Shown: positions 15,184 to 23,093, counted from the first letter of the stretch. The stretch is DNA of 38,957 nt from an uncultured Bacteroidales bacterium (GCA_900321715.1 ONXC01000022.1:1-38957); one strand, 5' to 3'. Notes: generated by a model from the letters alone, not told the origin. Translations and numbers: made by a program.

Positions 15184-16455
15184 TCAGTAGATTCTGTATT
15201 CTTCAAGTTGAGGTGCAAGGTCACGGATGGAGTCCTCCGATGGCCGGGAATTCGTAAGCTCGGTGAGCCGGTTGCCCTGGGTGTCGTAGAGCGCGTGCCA
15301 GGCTGTGCCGTTTTCGTCAATAAAGGAGCCGTGGAAATAAGCGCTATGCTTGTTCCCGTCCCAGAAATGCTCCATCTGCAGGGTGTCATAAGCGGCGGGG
15401 AAAATTTCCTGCCCGTCTGTTCCGTACCAGCCGATTTTGCTGCCCTGAACCACCTCTATGCCATATTTTCCGTGCTCCGGGGCGCTCACTTTGTCGTAGA
15501 TGCTGGGCACAAGGATGCGGCCGTTCTCGTCCACAATTCCGTACTTGCTGTTGCCCTTGGCGTCAACCATACGGGACTGGTAGCAGGAGGCGTCATCGGC
15601 CGTAAATTCCAGGTACTTGAGCCCGTCAAAGACAGGGGGGAGAACCTCCTTTCCGAGTTCGTCCATCATACCCACTTTCTGGCTGTCCTTGACGCGATAT
15701 ACGGCCTTGTAGCCGGTACCATCCTCTATGCAGGAAAAGCCCGACATTTCCGGTCCCACCTGGACGTAATTGCCGTTTGCATCGGCCTCAAAAAGGCGCC
15801 AGGTGACGTTGCCTTCCGGGGAAGTGTTGCCAAGGCCGATAATGGTGTTGAGCGCGCTCTCAGGGTAGTGGAAGCCCCTGTACTTGTCAAAGGTAAAGTC
15901 CGTGGTGGGCTTTCCGGTGGTGGGGTCAATGATGCCAACCTTGCCTTTGAGCGTTGCGGCTGCGGCGTGCGGGCCCACAATCTCCAGGGCGCTGTACTGC
16001 GGCTTGTACTGCCACTTGCTTTTGGCCGAGTTCCATATGCCGTAGGTGGCGTTGCCCTTTTTGTCGTATTTGGCGTATACGGAGAGGTCTCCGGTGGCAC
16101 CCAAATTTGCCGGGAGGGATTTTCCGGCCTTGGGGTCTATGGGCTTGACATCCTTAAGTTTATAGTGGCTGGTGCGGTGGTACGTCACTTTGTTCCGTGC
16201 CTTTGCCCTGGCTGCCTCCTGAGCAGCTTTTCGCTCGGCCCAGGCATCCTCCCTGCTCGTCAAATATGCTGCGCCGGCAGCTGCGCCGGCATCATAGGCG
16301 TGATTATAGGTGTGATCATCCGCGTAGACCCAATTGCTGCCATGATGGCGAGGGAGTGAAACTCCCGACATACGCTCCAACTGCTCGATGGCGCTCTGGG
16401 CATGCGCCGCAGAACCCACGGCGCAAAGCATCAATATGGTAATTATCTTTTTCAT
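15184..16455 (-). CDS. Exported WG-repeat protein
   Basis: The protein has 423 residues. The signal peptide MKKIITILMLCAVGSAAHA is followed by a basic helical segment (about 60-110) and then at least five WG-type repeats. These have the pattern K-x-G-I/M-x-D-x-x-G-K-x-x-x-P-x-x-F/Y-D (KVGIIDPTTGKPTTDFTFD, KVGMMDELGKEVLPPVFD, KYGIVDENGRILVPSIYD, KIGWYGTDGQEIFPAAYD). WG repeats form beta-propeller-like scaffolds, usually on exported proteins without known enzymatic activity. The ATG overlaps the upstream stop (ATGA). It lies in an operon with other exported proteins, so a shared extracytoplasmic role is likely but undefined. Confidence 0.8.
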   Translation of the reverse strand: MKKIITILMLCAVGSAAHAQSAIEQLERMSGVSLPRHHGSNWVYADDHTYNHAYDAGAAAGAAYLTSREDAWAERKAAQEAARAKARNKVTYHRTSHYKLKDVKPIDPKAGKSLPANLGATGDLSVYAKYDKKGNATYGIWNSAKSKWQYKPQYSALEIVGPHAAAATLKGKVGIIDPTTGKPTTDFTFDKYRGFHYPESALNTIIGLGNTSPEGNVTWRLFEADANGNYVQVGPEMSGFSCIEDGTGYKAVYRVKDSQKVGMMDELGKEVLPPVFDGLKYLEFTADDASCYQSRMVDAKGNSKYGIVDENGRILVPSIYDKVSAPEHGKYGIEVVQGSKIGWYGTDGQEIFPAAYDTLQMEHFWDGNKHSAYFHGSFIDENGTAWHALYDTQGNRLTELTNSRPSEDSIRDLAPQLEEYRIY

Positions 16456-17951
16456 TCGCCAAAATACTCTAAAACAGCCCCGCTGGGGGAAGTGATTCTC
16501 AAATAGGTAACGTAAACTTCTCCATCGTCCCTGACAGCACGCTCAATCTTTGTGTCAAACTTGTACCTGTCGTAAACATACTTCTCATAGTCTTTCACAA
16601 ACTTGGCTGCATTCGCCCGGGTGGTGGGAATCTCCAGCGTAATTAAAGGTTCCACAAAAACCTTGATTGTACCGTTCTCTGCGAATGTGTTCCATATGCT
16701 GAATCTGTCGTTGTAGTAGTCTGTGCAGAGCCTTTTGCGGAACTCTTCCAGGACTTCCTCTTCCGTGGGATCCTTTCCGATATTCTTTTGGGAGGCCACA
16801 TAATGGAGCAGGAAATCTTCGTAACGCCAATCTCCGGGTACGTATTGATAGAAGGGGTTAACGGGGCCGTATTCGTAACCGTGAATAATAAAGTAGCCAT
16901 TCTGGAAACTTCCGTCCCTGTTGAGTCTCATACCTTCATAGCTCACACCGTAATCCTTAAGTTTGAAGCCATAAAACAGGTCTCCTTCCGTATCCTCAAT
17001 AGGAACGGGATCATAGGTAAGGGCCCCAAGGACATCAAATGACAGCGGCAGCATTTTCCCATGGTAATAAGCGGGGTTTACGATGAAGGACAGTACATCG
17101 TCTTCAATGCCAAGGCATATACGGTAAATGACTTCACGTGAGGTTTCCACGACCGGCTCTTCCTCGTCTTCATATTCTTCATCACCATCTACTACCGCCT
17201 CCGGTTCTGTATCCGGGATATAGTCAAAGTTGCCTATGAAACGGATGTAGGGCCCGGCCCAGGGCAGTTCCTCAATGGTGTAGAAAAGGGCCCCGTTCAC
17301 GGGGTCGTACCATTGCCAGTCCAGATGAACGCAGTCAAACACTCCCTCTTTCCTGAGGCGCTTGAATTCCTGCACCAGGAAGTCCATTTCACTCATCCCC
17401 AGGGGCTTTTCGGCCTTTGCGCGCTCCTTGAGGGCCGCAAGGGCTTCCTCCGGCTTATCATAGCGTGTTGGCACAAGGAAATGGCCGTTCGGCCCCATTA
17501 CGCCCCACTTCCCGCCAAGGGCAAACAGCATGCAGTCCAGTTCCCCGTTGCCGTTCTGGTGGAAGCGCCAGTCCGTGAACATCAGTTGTTTATCCTCGGC
17601 CTTGAAACCGTCCAGGATGTCTGCAAAGTAGATTCCGCAGCGGTCGTTTGTCTTGCCCACAAAGAACATATTTGGGTTCATAAAGAGGCAGACACTGACG
17701 TTCTCCATTGGCTCCGTGAACCATGTTTTTGTGAGGTTGTCCCAGATACGGAAGGTCTTATCGGCCAGCTTTACAATGACAAGGTCTCCGCTCTGTCCGC
17801 CGGGATAGGGGTTGAGGTAAAAGTCCTTGCCTTCCTGGTACGCCGGGATGCCAGTGAACCCCTGTGCAGTGCCGGTGAAGGTCTTTTTAAGGTTTTGGGC
17901 CTGTGCCGATATGCAGGCAAGGGCCGCCAGTATCAGGATGAGTTTTCTCAT
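16452..17951 (-). CDS. Exported protein of unknown function
   Basis: The protein has 499 residues with signal peptide MRKLILILAALACISAQA. The N-terminal half contains short beta segments and one WG-like unit (KWGVMGPNGHFLVPTRYDKP near residue 150), suggesting a distant relation to the WG-repeat protein downstream. An acidic stretch (EAVVDGDEEYEDEEEPVVE) lies near residue 255. The C-terminal third is mixed alpha/beta and I do not recognise it. It follows the small barrel gene by 12 bp and is coupled to the WG-repeat gene by an ATGA overlap. No enzymatic motif was found. Confidence 0.7.
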   Translation of the reverse strand: MRKLILILAALACISAQAQNLKKTFTGTAQGFTGIPAYQEGKDFYLNPYPGGQSGDLVIVKLADKTFRIWDNLTKTWFTEPMENVSVCLFMNPNMFFVGKTNDRCGIYFADILDGFKAEDKQLMFTDWRFHQNGNGELDCMLFALGGKWGVMGPNGHFLVPTRYDKPEEALAALKERAKAEKPLGMSEMDFLVQEFKRLRKEGVFDCVHLDWQWYDPVNGALFYTIEELPWAGPYIRFIGNFDYIPDTEPEAVVDGDEEYEDEEEPVVETSREVIYRICLGIEDDVLSFIVNPAYYHGKMLPLSFDVLGALTYDPVPIEDTEGDLFYGFKLKDYGVSYEGMRLNRDGSFQNGYFIIHGYEYGPVNPFYQYVPGDWRYEDFLLHYVASQKNIGKDPTEEEVLEEFRKRLCTDYYNDRFSIWNTFAENGTIKVFVEPLITLEIPTTRANAAKFVKDYEKYVYDRYKFDTKIERAVRDDGEVYVTYLRITSPSGAVLEYFGE

Positions 17952-17963
17952 ATGCGTGATTGA

Positions 17964-18467
17964 TTAAAAGCAGACGCCGATGGTTCCGCGTATGCCTTTT
18001 ACAAAGTCAGGGGTATCTGCAAAAGGAAGGAGGTCCCTGTGGTAAGCGATGTTGATGTAAAACATCGAAGGCCTGATGCTTATGCCGGCCTGCCAGCCCC
18101 AGGTGAAGAAGGTCTTGCCTCCTTCAAGGATGATGTTCAGGGCAGCGTTCACTCCTGCATATGGGCCGATGCTGAAGTACGGTGACGGCTCCCATTGCCA
18201 GGTAAGGTTGACGGGAATCTCGAACCTCTGATTGTCTGGAGCGCCTTTCAGTTTGCCGTAAAGCGCAGCGTTGATGCCCGTCTCAAGATAAAAAGGCCAA
18301 GGGAAGAACGGATCAAACGACACCCCAAGCTGCGCGCCTATATGATGGCAGGTGGCCTCGTTCAGCGGCCCGTTCTGGTAATATGCTCCAAACTGTCCGG
18401 TAACCCTTTGGGCATTGGCGGTGATGGCCAGTGACAGCAGGACCAGTATTATGATTATCCGTTTCAT
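17964..18467 (-). CDS. Small outer-membrane beta-barrel-like protein
   Basis: I chose the ATG at 18467 because it overlaps the upstream stop (ATGA) and begins a signal peptide (MKRIIIILVLLSLAITANAQ). A start three codons earlier is possible. The 167-residue product has alternating amphipathic strands (QRVTGQFGAYYQNGP, PFYLETGINAALYGKL, PYFSIGPYAGVNAALNI) and ends in Phe (GTIGVCF), which fits an eight-stranded outer-membrane barrel. The family is not clearly identifiable. It lies between the EF-hand/LRR membrane protein and the unknown exported protein in the same operon. Confidence 0.7.
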   Translation of the reverse strand: MKRIIIILVLLSLAITANAQRVTGQFGAYYQNGPLNEATCHHIGAQLGVSFDPFFPWPFYLETGINAALYGKLKGAPDNQRFEIPVNLTWQWEPSPYFSIGPYAGVNAALNIILEGGKTFFTWGWQAGISIRPSMFYINIAYHRDLLPFADTPDFVKGIRGTIGVCF

Positions 18468-19087
18468 TTGTACCAAATGTTGTTGGGGTTGTTTTCGCTG
18501 TAGCGGCGCCGTATGGTGAGTTCTCCTTCCCGGGTGGGTGTTATGAGCTGCGGGCAGCAGCCAACGGCCAGGGTGAGCACCTTGGTTTCATCGCTCTGGA
18601 TGCATACCAGCTCCAGTTCCGGATTGGCGGTGAGGTCAACATCGGCCAGCTGCGTTTCCCCAAGCCAGACCTTTTTCAGGTGGGGGAAGCGCTTGAGGTC
18701 CTCGTAGCTTTTGACGTAGAACATATGGATGCGGTAGGAGGTGAGGTTGAGCTCCGTGAGGGCCTCTTCCTCTTCCTTCGAGAGCACGCCGTCCTGGTTT
18801 GCATCGGCCGATTTCAGCGCGCAGCGCCAGACTTCAGCATCGACATACGGCGGGTCCTGGGCGGTGGCGCTGTAGCCCTCGATTTGTACCGGCGGCAATT
18901 GGGCCGATGCCGTCCACCAAACAAGGATTCCGGCCAGAATGAGTGCAAATATTACCACCACTATCCAGCCGTTCCGGGCTCTTGATTTATCGGCAAACAT
19001 AAATTCCTGATTTATACGTTGTTGCTCTATTTCCTGATTGATGCGCATCTGTTCACGCATCTGGAAATCTGTTTCCTGCTGGTCCAT
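18464..19087 (-). CDS. Single-pass membrane protein with EF-hand-like loop and LRR-like segment
   Basis: The protein has 207 residues. The first 38 residues are Gln/Glu/Arg-rich and probably a cytosolic coiled coil (QMREQMRINQEIEQQRINQE). One membrane helix follows at about 40-60 (GWIVVVIFALILAGILVWW). The outer part contains a canonical EF-hand or dockerin-like calcium loop, DANQDGVLSKEE, near residue 95, then a leucine-rich-repeat-like stretch (FPHLKKVWLGETQLADVDLTANPELELV). I do not know a named family with this combination. It is the first gene of a five-gene operon, with a -7 box at 19109-19116. Calcium binding and a sensor role are inferences from the loop alone. Confidence 0.7.
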   Translation of the reverse strand: MDQQETDFQMREQMRINQEIEQQRINQEFMFADKSRARNGWIVVVIFALILAGILVWWTASAQLPPVQIEGYSATAQDPPYVDAEVWRCALKSADANQDGVLSKEEEEALTELNLTSYRIHMFYVKSYEDLKRFPHLKKVWLGETQLADVDLTANPELELVCIQSDETKVLTLAVGCCPQLITPTREGELTIRRRYSENNPNNIWYK

Positions 19088-19108
19088 ATGCTAATTATGT
19101 GATCGATA

Positions 19109-19116
19109 CAAAGTTA
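19109..19116 (-). promoter_or_regulatory. -7 box of the EF-hand/WG-repeat operon
   Basis: The minus-strand TAACTTTG fits TAnnTTTG. It ends 21 bases upstream of the ATG at 19087. Confidence 0.6.
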
Positions 19117-19201
19117 AGAAAAAATGGCCAAAAATGCAGGAAAGGATTTTTTGTCAAAGGCAAATCCAGCATAATTGGCCATTAGTGGCGGATTTGGGTT
19201 G

Positions 19202-19879
19202 TTAGTCCAGCATATGTCCATCGGCCTGGTCCAGGAAATGCCAGCTGCCGTCCTCAAGCTGGATGTGGACGGTGGGCCCGTCCTTCAGATTGAAATCCAG
19301 CAGGTTGTCGTAGAGGCGCTTGCCGTTCAGGTTGAAGATTGAATAACTCTTCTTGTGGTAGATTTCCTTGTCCTTGGGATGGTAAGACGCAATGATGAGA
19401 GCGTGCTCCGGTATCACGAGTATTCTAAGGTAGCGTGCGCCCCAAACTTCGGCATACTCCAGCTCCATTCCGGACTCCACGATGGGGACAAGCTGGTCGT
19501 TCTCAATCCTGTACACCCCGCAATGCTCCTTGCACAGCCACTTTCCCTGGGGATACTCTATGCTCTTGTTCCAGGAGAAGGCGTTGCCAATCTCCACTAG
19601 GCCCTGGGCCTCTTTGACGTACCTTTCTCCTTCAAGGAAGTTAACGTCCGTGTTGGGCAGGAAGAATATGTCGCCGGTCTTTTTGTTGATTTTCGGTGAG
19701 GTTACCCACGCGCCGGTGGCAACATTATAGATGGCGGTCACGCGGGCCTCGTCGGTCCATTTTCCCTTGCCGTACCTGATCTCGTAATTGCCGTATTTCT
19801 TCCCAAGGTTGCTGTTCTCCTGAGCCGGGAGCGCCAGTGGCAGCATCATCACCAGCGCCAAAATTGCAAAACGTTTCAT
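19202..19879 (-). CDS. Exported protein of unknown function, WG-like
   Basis: The start at 19879 begins a signal peptide (MKRFAILALVMMLPLALPAQ) and lies below a -7 box (19897-19904), so I reject the 21-codon upstream extension. The 225-residue protein is mainly beta and holds weak WG-like elements (CGVYRIENDQLVPIVE, SYSIFNLNGKRLYDNLLDF, GSWHFLDQADGHML). Segments such as YNVATGAWVTSPKIN followed by FFLPNTDVNF are faintly similar in layout to the 499-residue exported protein of the next operon, perhaps a distant paralogue. Function unknown. Confidence 0.65.
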   Translation of the reverse strand: MKRFAILALVMMLPLALPAQENSNLGKKYGNYEIRYGKGKWTDEARVTAIYNVATGAWVTSPKINKKTGDIFFLPNTDVNFLEGERYVKEAQGLVEIGNAFSWNKSIEYPQGKWLCKEHCGVYRIENDQLVPIVESGMELEYAEVWGARYLRILVIPEHALIIASYHPKDKEIYHKKSYSIFNLNGKRLYDNLLDFNLKDGPTVHIQLEDGSWHFLDQADGHMLD

Positions 19880-19896
19880 GGTGTCATTACTTTTTG

Positions 19897-19904
19897 CAAA
19901 TATA
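19897..19904 (-). promoter_or_regulatory. -7 box of the 19202-19879 gene
   Basis: The minus-strand TATATTTG is an exact -7 match and ends 17 bases before the ATG at 19879, which supports that start. Confidence 0.6.
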
Positions 19905-20022
19905 ACCCCGTGCGAGATATTTCTTGTGGTGGTTTTCACCACACCCCTCCCAGGCCTTCAAGTTAATCGGCAAGTAATCCTCGGCTGTTTAGATATTTTC
20001 CGTCCGTACCGCTGTCAGCACC

Positions 20023-20126
20023 TGTCCAGGACCTGAATGGGCCGATTTAGGTCTTGATGGCGTGCTGTAGCATCTCTCCAGGACCGGATTCCTGGGATTC
20101 CGGTCTTGGTGACGTGCTGGCTGTAG
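20023..20126. repeat. Two imperfect 52-bp tandem repeats, each with a hairpin
   Basis: Unit 1 (20023-20074) and unit 2 (20075-20126) share TCCAGGACC, GGTCTTG and CGTGCTG at identical offsets (period 52). Within each unit CCAGGACC pairs with GGTCTTG. Unit 2 forms the better stem (CCAGGACCGGA against TTCCGGTCTTGG). They lie in the 279-bp gap downstream of the tRNA-Met terminator, with no gene inside. The function is unknown. Confidence 0.6.
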
Positions 20127-20127
20127 A

Positions 20128-20161
20128 TATAAACAAAAAACCGCCGCTGGGATAGCGCCGG
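20128..20161 (-). terminator. Terminator after tRNA-Met
   Basis: On the minus strand CCGGCGCT/AGCGGCGG forms a stem with one mismatch, followed by TTTTTTGTTTATA. It lies about 60 bp after the tRNA-Met 3' end. The same layout recurs at 26471-26505. Confidence 0.7.
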
Positions 20162-20221
20162 GTATATAGCGAGGTTCAGAGGTGGCCGGCATATTGGGCC
20201 AGGACTGTATGATGTTTGGTG

Positions 20222-20298
20222 TGGTAGCGGGAGTGGGTCACGATCCCACGACCTCCGGATTATGAATCCGACGCTCTAACCAGCTGAGCTACCCCGCC
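20222..20298 (-). tRNA. tRNA-Met (CAT)
   Basis: A 77-nt cloverleaf can be folded: acceptor GGCGGGG/TCCCGCT, D-arm GCTC/GAGC, anticodon stem TCGGA/TCCGG with loop TTCATAA (anticodon CAT), T-stem GTGGG/CCCAC, discriminator A and an encoded CCA. It lacks the initiator features (C1 mismatch, GGG/CCC anticodon stem), so it is elongator Met. A lysidine-modified Ile tRNA is less likely. The T-loop reads ATCGTGA instead of the usual TTCGANN. It was probably co-transcribed with tRNA-Gln (26594-26664) before the island separated the two. Confidence 0.9.
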
Positions 20299-20343
20299 AA
20301 GTCTGTTGAGATAGGAGCTACCCCGCCAAGTCTGTTGAGATAG
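20286..20343. repeat. 29-bp perfect tandem duplication at the left island junction
   Basis: Positions 20286-20314 and 20315-20343 are identical. Each copy carries the first 13 nt of tRNA-Met, the 8-nt intergenic spacer and the last nucleotides of tRNA-Gln. It is probably a scar of recombination or slippage at the attachment site. Confidence 0.9.
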
Positions 20344-20349
20344 AAGGAC
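20335..20349. other. Left attachment site (att core)
   Basis: TTGAGATAGAAGGAC is identical to 26594-26608, the 3' end of the intact tRNA-Gln gene in complement. This is the expected remnant left when an element enters the 3' end of a tRNA gene and restores the gene at the other junction. Confidence 0.85.
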
Positions 20350-20390
20350 AACCACCCTTAGGAAACTACGGTTTATTTTAGAAACAGCTA

Positions 20391-20442
20391 TATATTTGAT
20401 TATTTGCTTGTTACTAAATCATAATAAACTAAGATAAATTTG
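20391..20442 (+). promoter_or_regulatory. Candidate promoters of the integrase gene
   Basis: Two TAnnTTTG boxes precede the integrase: TATATTTG (20391-20398) and TAAATTTG (20435-20442). Neither has a clear -33 at ideal spacing. A GGAAGGAAG purine stretch 4 bases before the ATG at 20497 looks like a Shine-Dalgarno sequence, unusual for this genome. Confidence 0.45.
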
Positions 20443-20496
20443 GATATATCGAAAAGTGTGCGTAAATTGCGTGCGTAATTTTAAAGGAAGGAAGTT

Positions 20497-21819
20497 ATGG
20501 TCAACTTCTATTTGGAGAATCGCACGAACAAGAAACAGGAGGCCGTCATCAGGGTCTCCATCGCTATCCGCGGAGCCCGCCTGGTCACTTCAACCGGGTA
20601 CAATATCAAGCCTGCGGATTGGAATGCAGAGAGGCACGAGGTCAAGCCCAGAAAGGAAAACTGGAAGAAGCAGACCACCTACGATATCAATACAGCGCTT
20701 GGCGACATCAGGCGACATTTCGATACCTACGAGAAGGACCATGGTGAAGTGACGGAAGAAGAGCTGCGAAAGGAGTTCAAGACCTTCATGGGTAGAGTTG
20801 AAGTCAAGGAGGAAATCCTAGCCGCCACCGAAAAGCCCAAGGAGCCCACTTTCTTCGAGCGTTTCGAACAATTCATCAAGGAGGAGAGCATCAACAATAT
20901 GTGGGTGCCATCCACCAAGCGCGCCCTCAACGTTATCAAAGGCCACATTGAGGCCTGGAATCCGGAGACTAGCTTTGATCTGCTCACGGAATCCGTCCTC
21001 AGCCAGTATATCAATTATCATCGCACAGATCTTGATCAGAGGGAAGTAACCGTGGAGAAGCAGTGGCGCTATTTCAAATGGTTCCTGGACTGGGCCACCC
21101 GCAAGGGATACAATACCAACACAGCCTATCAGCGATTCAAGCCCAAGTTCAAAACAACCGACAAGACCATCGTCTTCCTGGACTGGGACGAGTTGATGCG
21201 CCTGTACAAATTCAAGGTCCCCAAGACCGGAAAGAAAGTCAAACTCACAACATACGACGGCATCGAGTATGAGAAGACCGTCGGCCTCTCTTCCGCTCTG
21301 GATCGCGTCCGGGATATGTTCTGCTTCTGCTGTTTCACGTCCCTCCGTTACTCTGATATGCGCAACCTTAAGCGCTCGGACATCGTGGATGGTGTCATTA
21401 ACCTCACCACCGTCAAGACCCACGATAAGATTGCCATCGAGCTGAACGATTACTCAAAGGCCATTCTGGACAAATACGAAGGCATGGTCTTTCCCGGCGG
21501 CACCGCTCTTCCTGTCATCAGCAACCAGAAGATGAACGACTACCTGAAGGAACTGGCCGAGTTGGCAGGCCTAAACGCCCCCGTCACTCAGATCTACTAC
21601 AAGAACGGCGAACGAATCGAGGAAACCAAGCCCAAATATTCCGTCATTGGCACCCACGCCGGCCGCCGTACCTTCATCTGCAACGCCCTCTCCATGGGCA
21701 TCCCTGCCGATATCGTCATGAAATGGACCGGCCACTCCGACTACGCCGCCATGAAACCTTACATCGACATCGCCCAGTCCGAAAAGAGCAAGGCAATGGA
21801 TAAATTCAATAAGCGGTAA
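20497..21819 (+). CDS. int: Tyrosine recombinase (site-specific integrase)
   Basis: The protein has 440 residues. It has an N-terminal arm-binding domain (about 1-100, ATSTGYNIKPADWN-like, the Arm-DNA-binding type common in Bacteroides elements), a SAM-like core-binding domain (about 115-215) and a C-terminal catalytic domain. The catalytic set is complete: Arg284 (TSLRYSD), Lys307 (TVKTHDK), His387-x-x-Arg390 (THAGRRT), His413 (WTGHSDY) and the nucleophile Tyr422 (MKPYIDI). It is encoded next to the left att site and should catalyse integration into, and excision from, the tRNA-Gln 3' end. The stop is directly adjacent to the stop of the convergent membrane-protein gene. Confidence 0.95.
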   Translation: MVNFYLENRTNKKQEAVIRVSIAIRGARLVTSTGYNIKPADWNAERHEVKPRKENWKKQTTYDINTALGDIRRHFDTYEKDHGEVTEEELRKEFKTFMGRVEVKEEILAATEKPKEPTFFERFEQFIKEESINNMWVPSTKRALNVIKGHIEAWNPETSFDLLTESVLSQYINYHRTDLDQREVTVEKQWRYFKWFLDWATRKGYNTNTAYQRFKPKFKTTDKTIVFLDWDELMRLYKFKVPKTGKKVKLTTYDGIEYEKTVGLSSALDRVRDMFCFCCFTSLRYSDMRNLKRSDIVDGVINLTTVKTHDKIAIELNDYSKAILDKYEGMVFPGGTALPVISNQKMNDYLKELAELAGLNAPVTQIYYKNGERIEETKPKYSVIGTHAGRRTFICNALSMGIPADIVMKWTGHSDYAAMKPYIDIAQSEKSKAMDKFNKR

Positions 21820-22845
21820 TCATTCCTGGGCGGCGAGAGATTCTAGTGTTTCCTCACATCTGTTGGAAATAATACTAAAATCCCCCATTGAACGCTCTAA
21901 TGTAGTAATCATTTGAGCAGCAGCATTGTGGATTCTTTGATACTGCTCCAGAGCACTTTCGCAAAGTCCAATTATTCTCTCCATCACAGGAATCGAATCT
22001 GGATCCTCTGTCTTTGATATTTCGTCGTTTAATTCTACACGTAGTTTATCAAAAGCATTCCAGTAATGCAGAAAATTACTTTCCCCATATTCTCCTGTCC
22101 TATTATTATTGCGAATAACTTGGATGAATGCTTTTACACACGTTTTTTCATTATGTCCAAGCCAACCATATGCCAATGCGGCCTCCTGAATTGATTGTAT
22201 GGTTCCTCCTATGATAACAAGTTTATCATGAATCTCATTTGAAAGCCCATCACACATCTCATTAACTAAAGCAACTGCCGGCGACATGTAATCGGAAATA
22301 CTATAATACTTGTTAAGTACAAGAGTGGGTTTTTCAACGGAAAGGCCAGTTAACGCTAGTAATAAGTCTTCCCGGTCACTCTCGCTCATCCTTCTATACA
22401 AATCTGCCGGGGCTCTTTGTAACCGAATTGTTCTGAACGGATTATCGGACAGAGACTGCTTGAATTCACTAATCTTTTCGATACGGTTGTTGATGTCATT
22501 TTTAGCCATTGTAACATCTGACTTCATCAACTCGATGCGGGTCTTGTACAAGTCTAATACTCTTTGTCTTTCATCCTTTTTATCTAACTCGTATTGCGTG
22601 GAAAGAATGTCATTAGCCTTTTTCTGCATCAAAAAGGCTAAAAAGGTTACTACTACCCCTGCAATGGCGATAAATGGCCCCATTGTGCCAGCAATAGTAT
22701 CCCCAATCTGGCCAGTTTCGCTAAAATCAATTACACCTGGTCGCGTAAAGAGAAATGGTGCGAATAATGCAAATAGAATAATCACGCCGGTCAAAACATA
22801 CCAGCCGATATATGATTGTTTCTGATTCTTTTTCATAATCATCAT
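21820..22845 (-). CDS. Two-TM coiled-coil membrane protein, candidate abortive-infection (AbiC-like) protein
   Basis: The protein has 341 residues. Two membrane helices (about 14-33 and 54-74) flank the loop FSETGQIGDTIAGTMGPFIA. A predicted coiled coil (about 76-125, KKANDILSTQYELDKKDERQ) and a soluble helical C-terminal domain of unknown fold follow. The GxxGDxxxGxxxPF...FxxxMQ arrangement resembles the N-terminus of putative phage abortive-infection proteins (putAbiC type) found in defence islands. This is recalled similarity, not a search result. The start may be 22845, 22842 or 22836. The gene is strikingly AT-rich, has its own promoter and occupies a cargo position beside the integrase. 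A defence role is inference. Confidence 0.6.
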   Translation of the reverse strand: MMIMKKNQKQSYIGWYVLTGVIILFALFAPFLFTRPGVIDFSETGQIGDTIAGTMGPFIAIAGVVVTFLAFLMQKKANDILSTQYELDKKDERQRVLDLYKTRIELMKSDVTMAKNDINNRIEKISEFKQSLSDNPFRTIRLQRAPADLYRRMSESDREDLLLALTGLSVEKPTLVLNKYYSISDYMSPAVALVNEMCDGLSNEIHDKLVIIGGTIQSIQEAALAYGWLGHNEKTCVKAFIQVIRNNNRTGEYGESNFLHYWNAFDKLRVELNDEISKTEDPDSIPVMERIIGLCESALEQYQRIHNAAAQMITTLERSMGDFSIISNRCEETLESLAAQE

Positions 22846-22851
22846 TTTTTA

Positions 22852-22859
22852 CAAAGTTA
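22852..22859 (-). promoter_or_regulatory. -7 box of the AbiC-like gene
   Basis: The minus-strand TAACTTTG matches TAnnTTTG. It ends 6 bases before the first ATG (22845) and 15 before the third (22836), so the leader is very short. Confidence 0.55.
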
Positions 22860-22900
22860 ACCCTTTTTCTTCATACTCTAAAGATACATTTGACTCAGCT

Positions 22901-23078
22901 CATTTTACACTGACCTTCGTAAGTTTATTACATTACACTCTAATTCCCGAAAGTGAACTGTGGATTTGACAGTTTCTTTCGGGAAAGGCTGATTTGTGTC
23001 AAATTGGTTATACCACAATCATGTATTTGAGTGTATTGAAATTTCATAGATTTTCAACATTCAAAATAGTGTAAAATG
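22901..23078. repeat. Nested inverted repeats in the intergenic control region
   Basis: The outer arms CATTTTACACT (22901-22911) and AGTGTAAAATG (23068-23078) are perfect inverted repeats. Inner arms CATTACACTC (22931-22940) and GAGTGTATTG (23029-23038) match at 9 of 10. At the centre TTCCCGAAAG (22944-22953) pairs with CTTTCGGGAA (22976-22985) and AACTGT (22956-22961) with ACAGTT (22969-22974). TTGACAGTT recurs at 22966 and 23094. The set is roughly symmetrical around 22985-22990. It may be a replication or transfer origin or an operator array. Confidence 0.6.
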
Positions 23079-23093
23079 CGTATAATCAGCCTC

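Noticed and set aside
15208-16359. 383-codon plus-strand open frame
   Set aside because: It lies entirely opposite the WG-repeat gene, whose signal peptide, repeats and operon overlaps are convincing. The frame is a by-product of codon bias.
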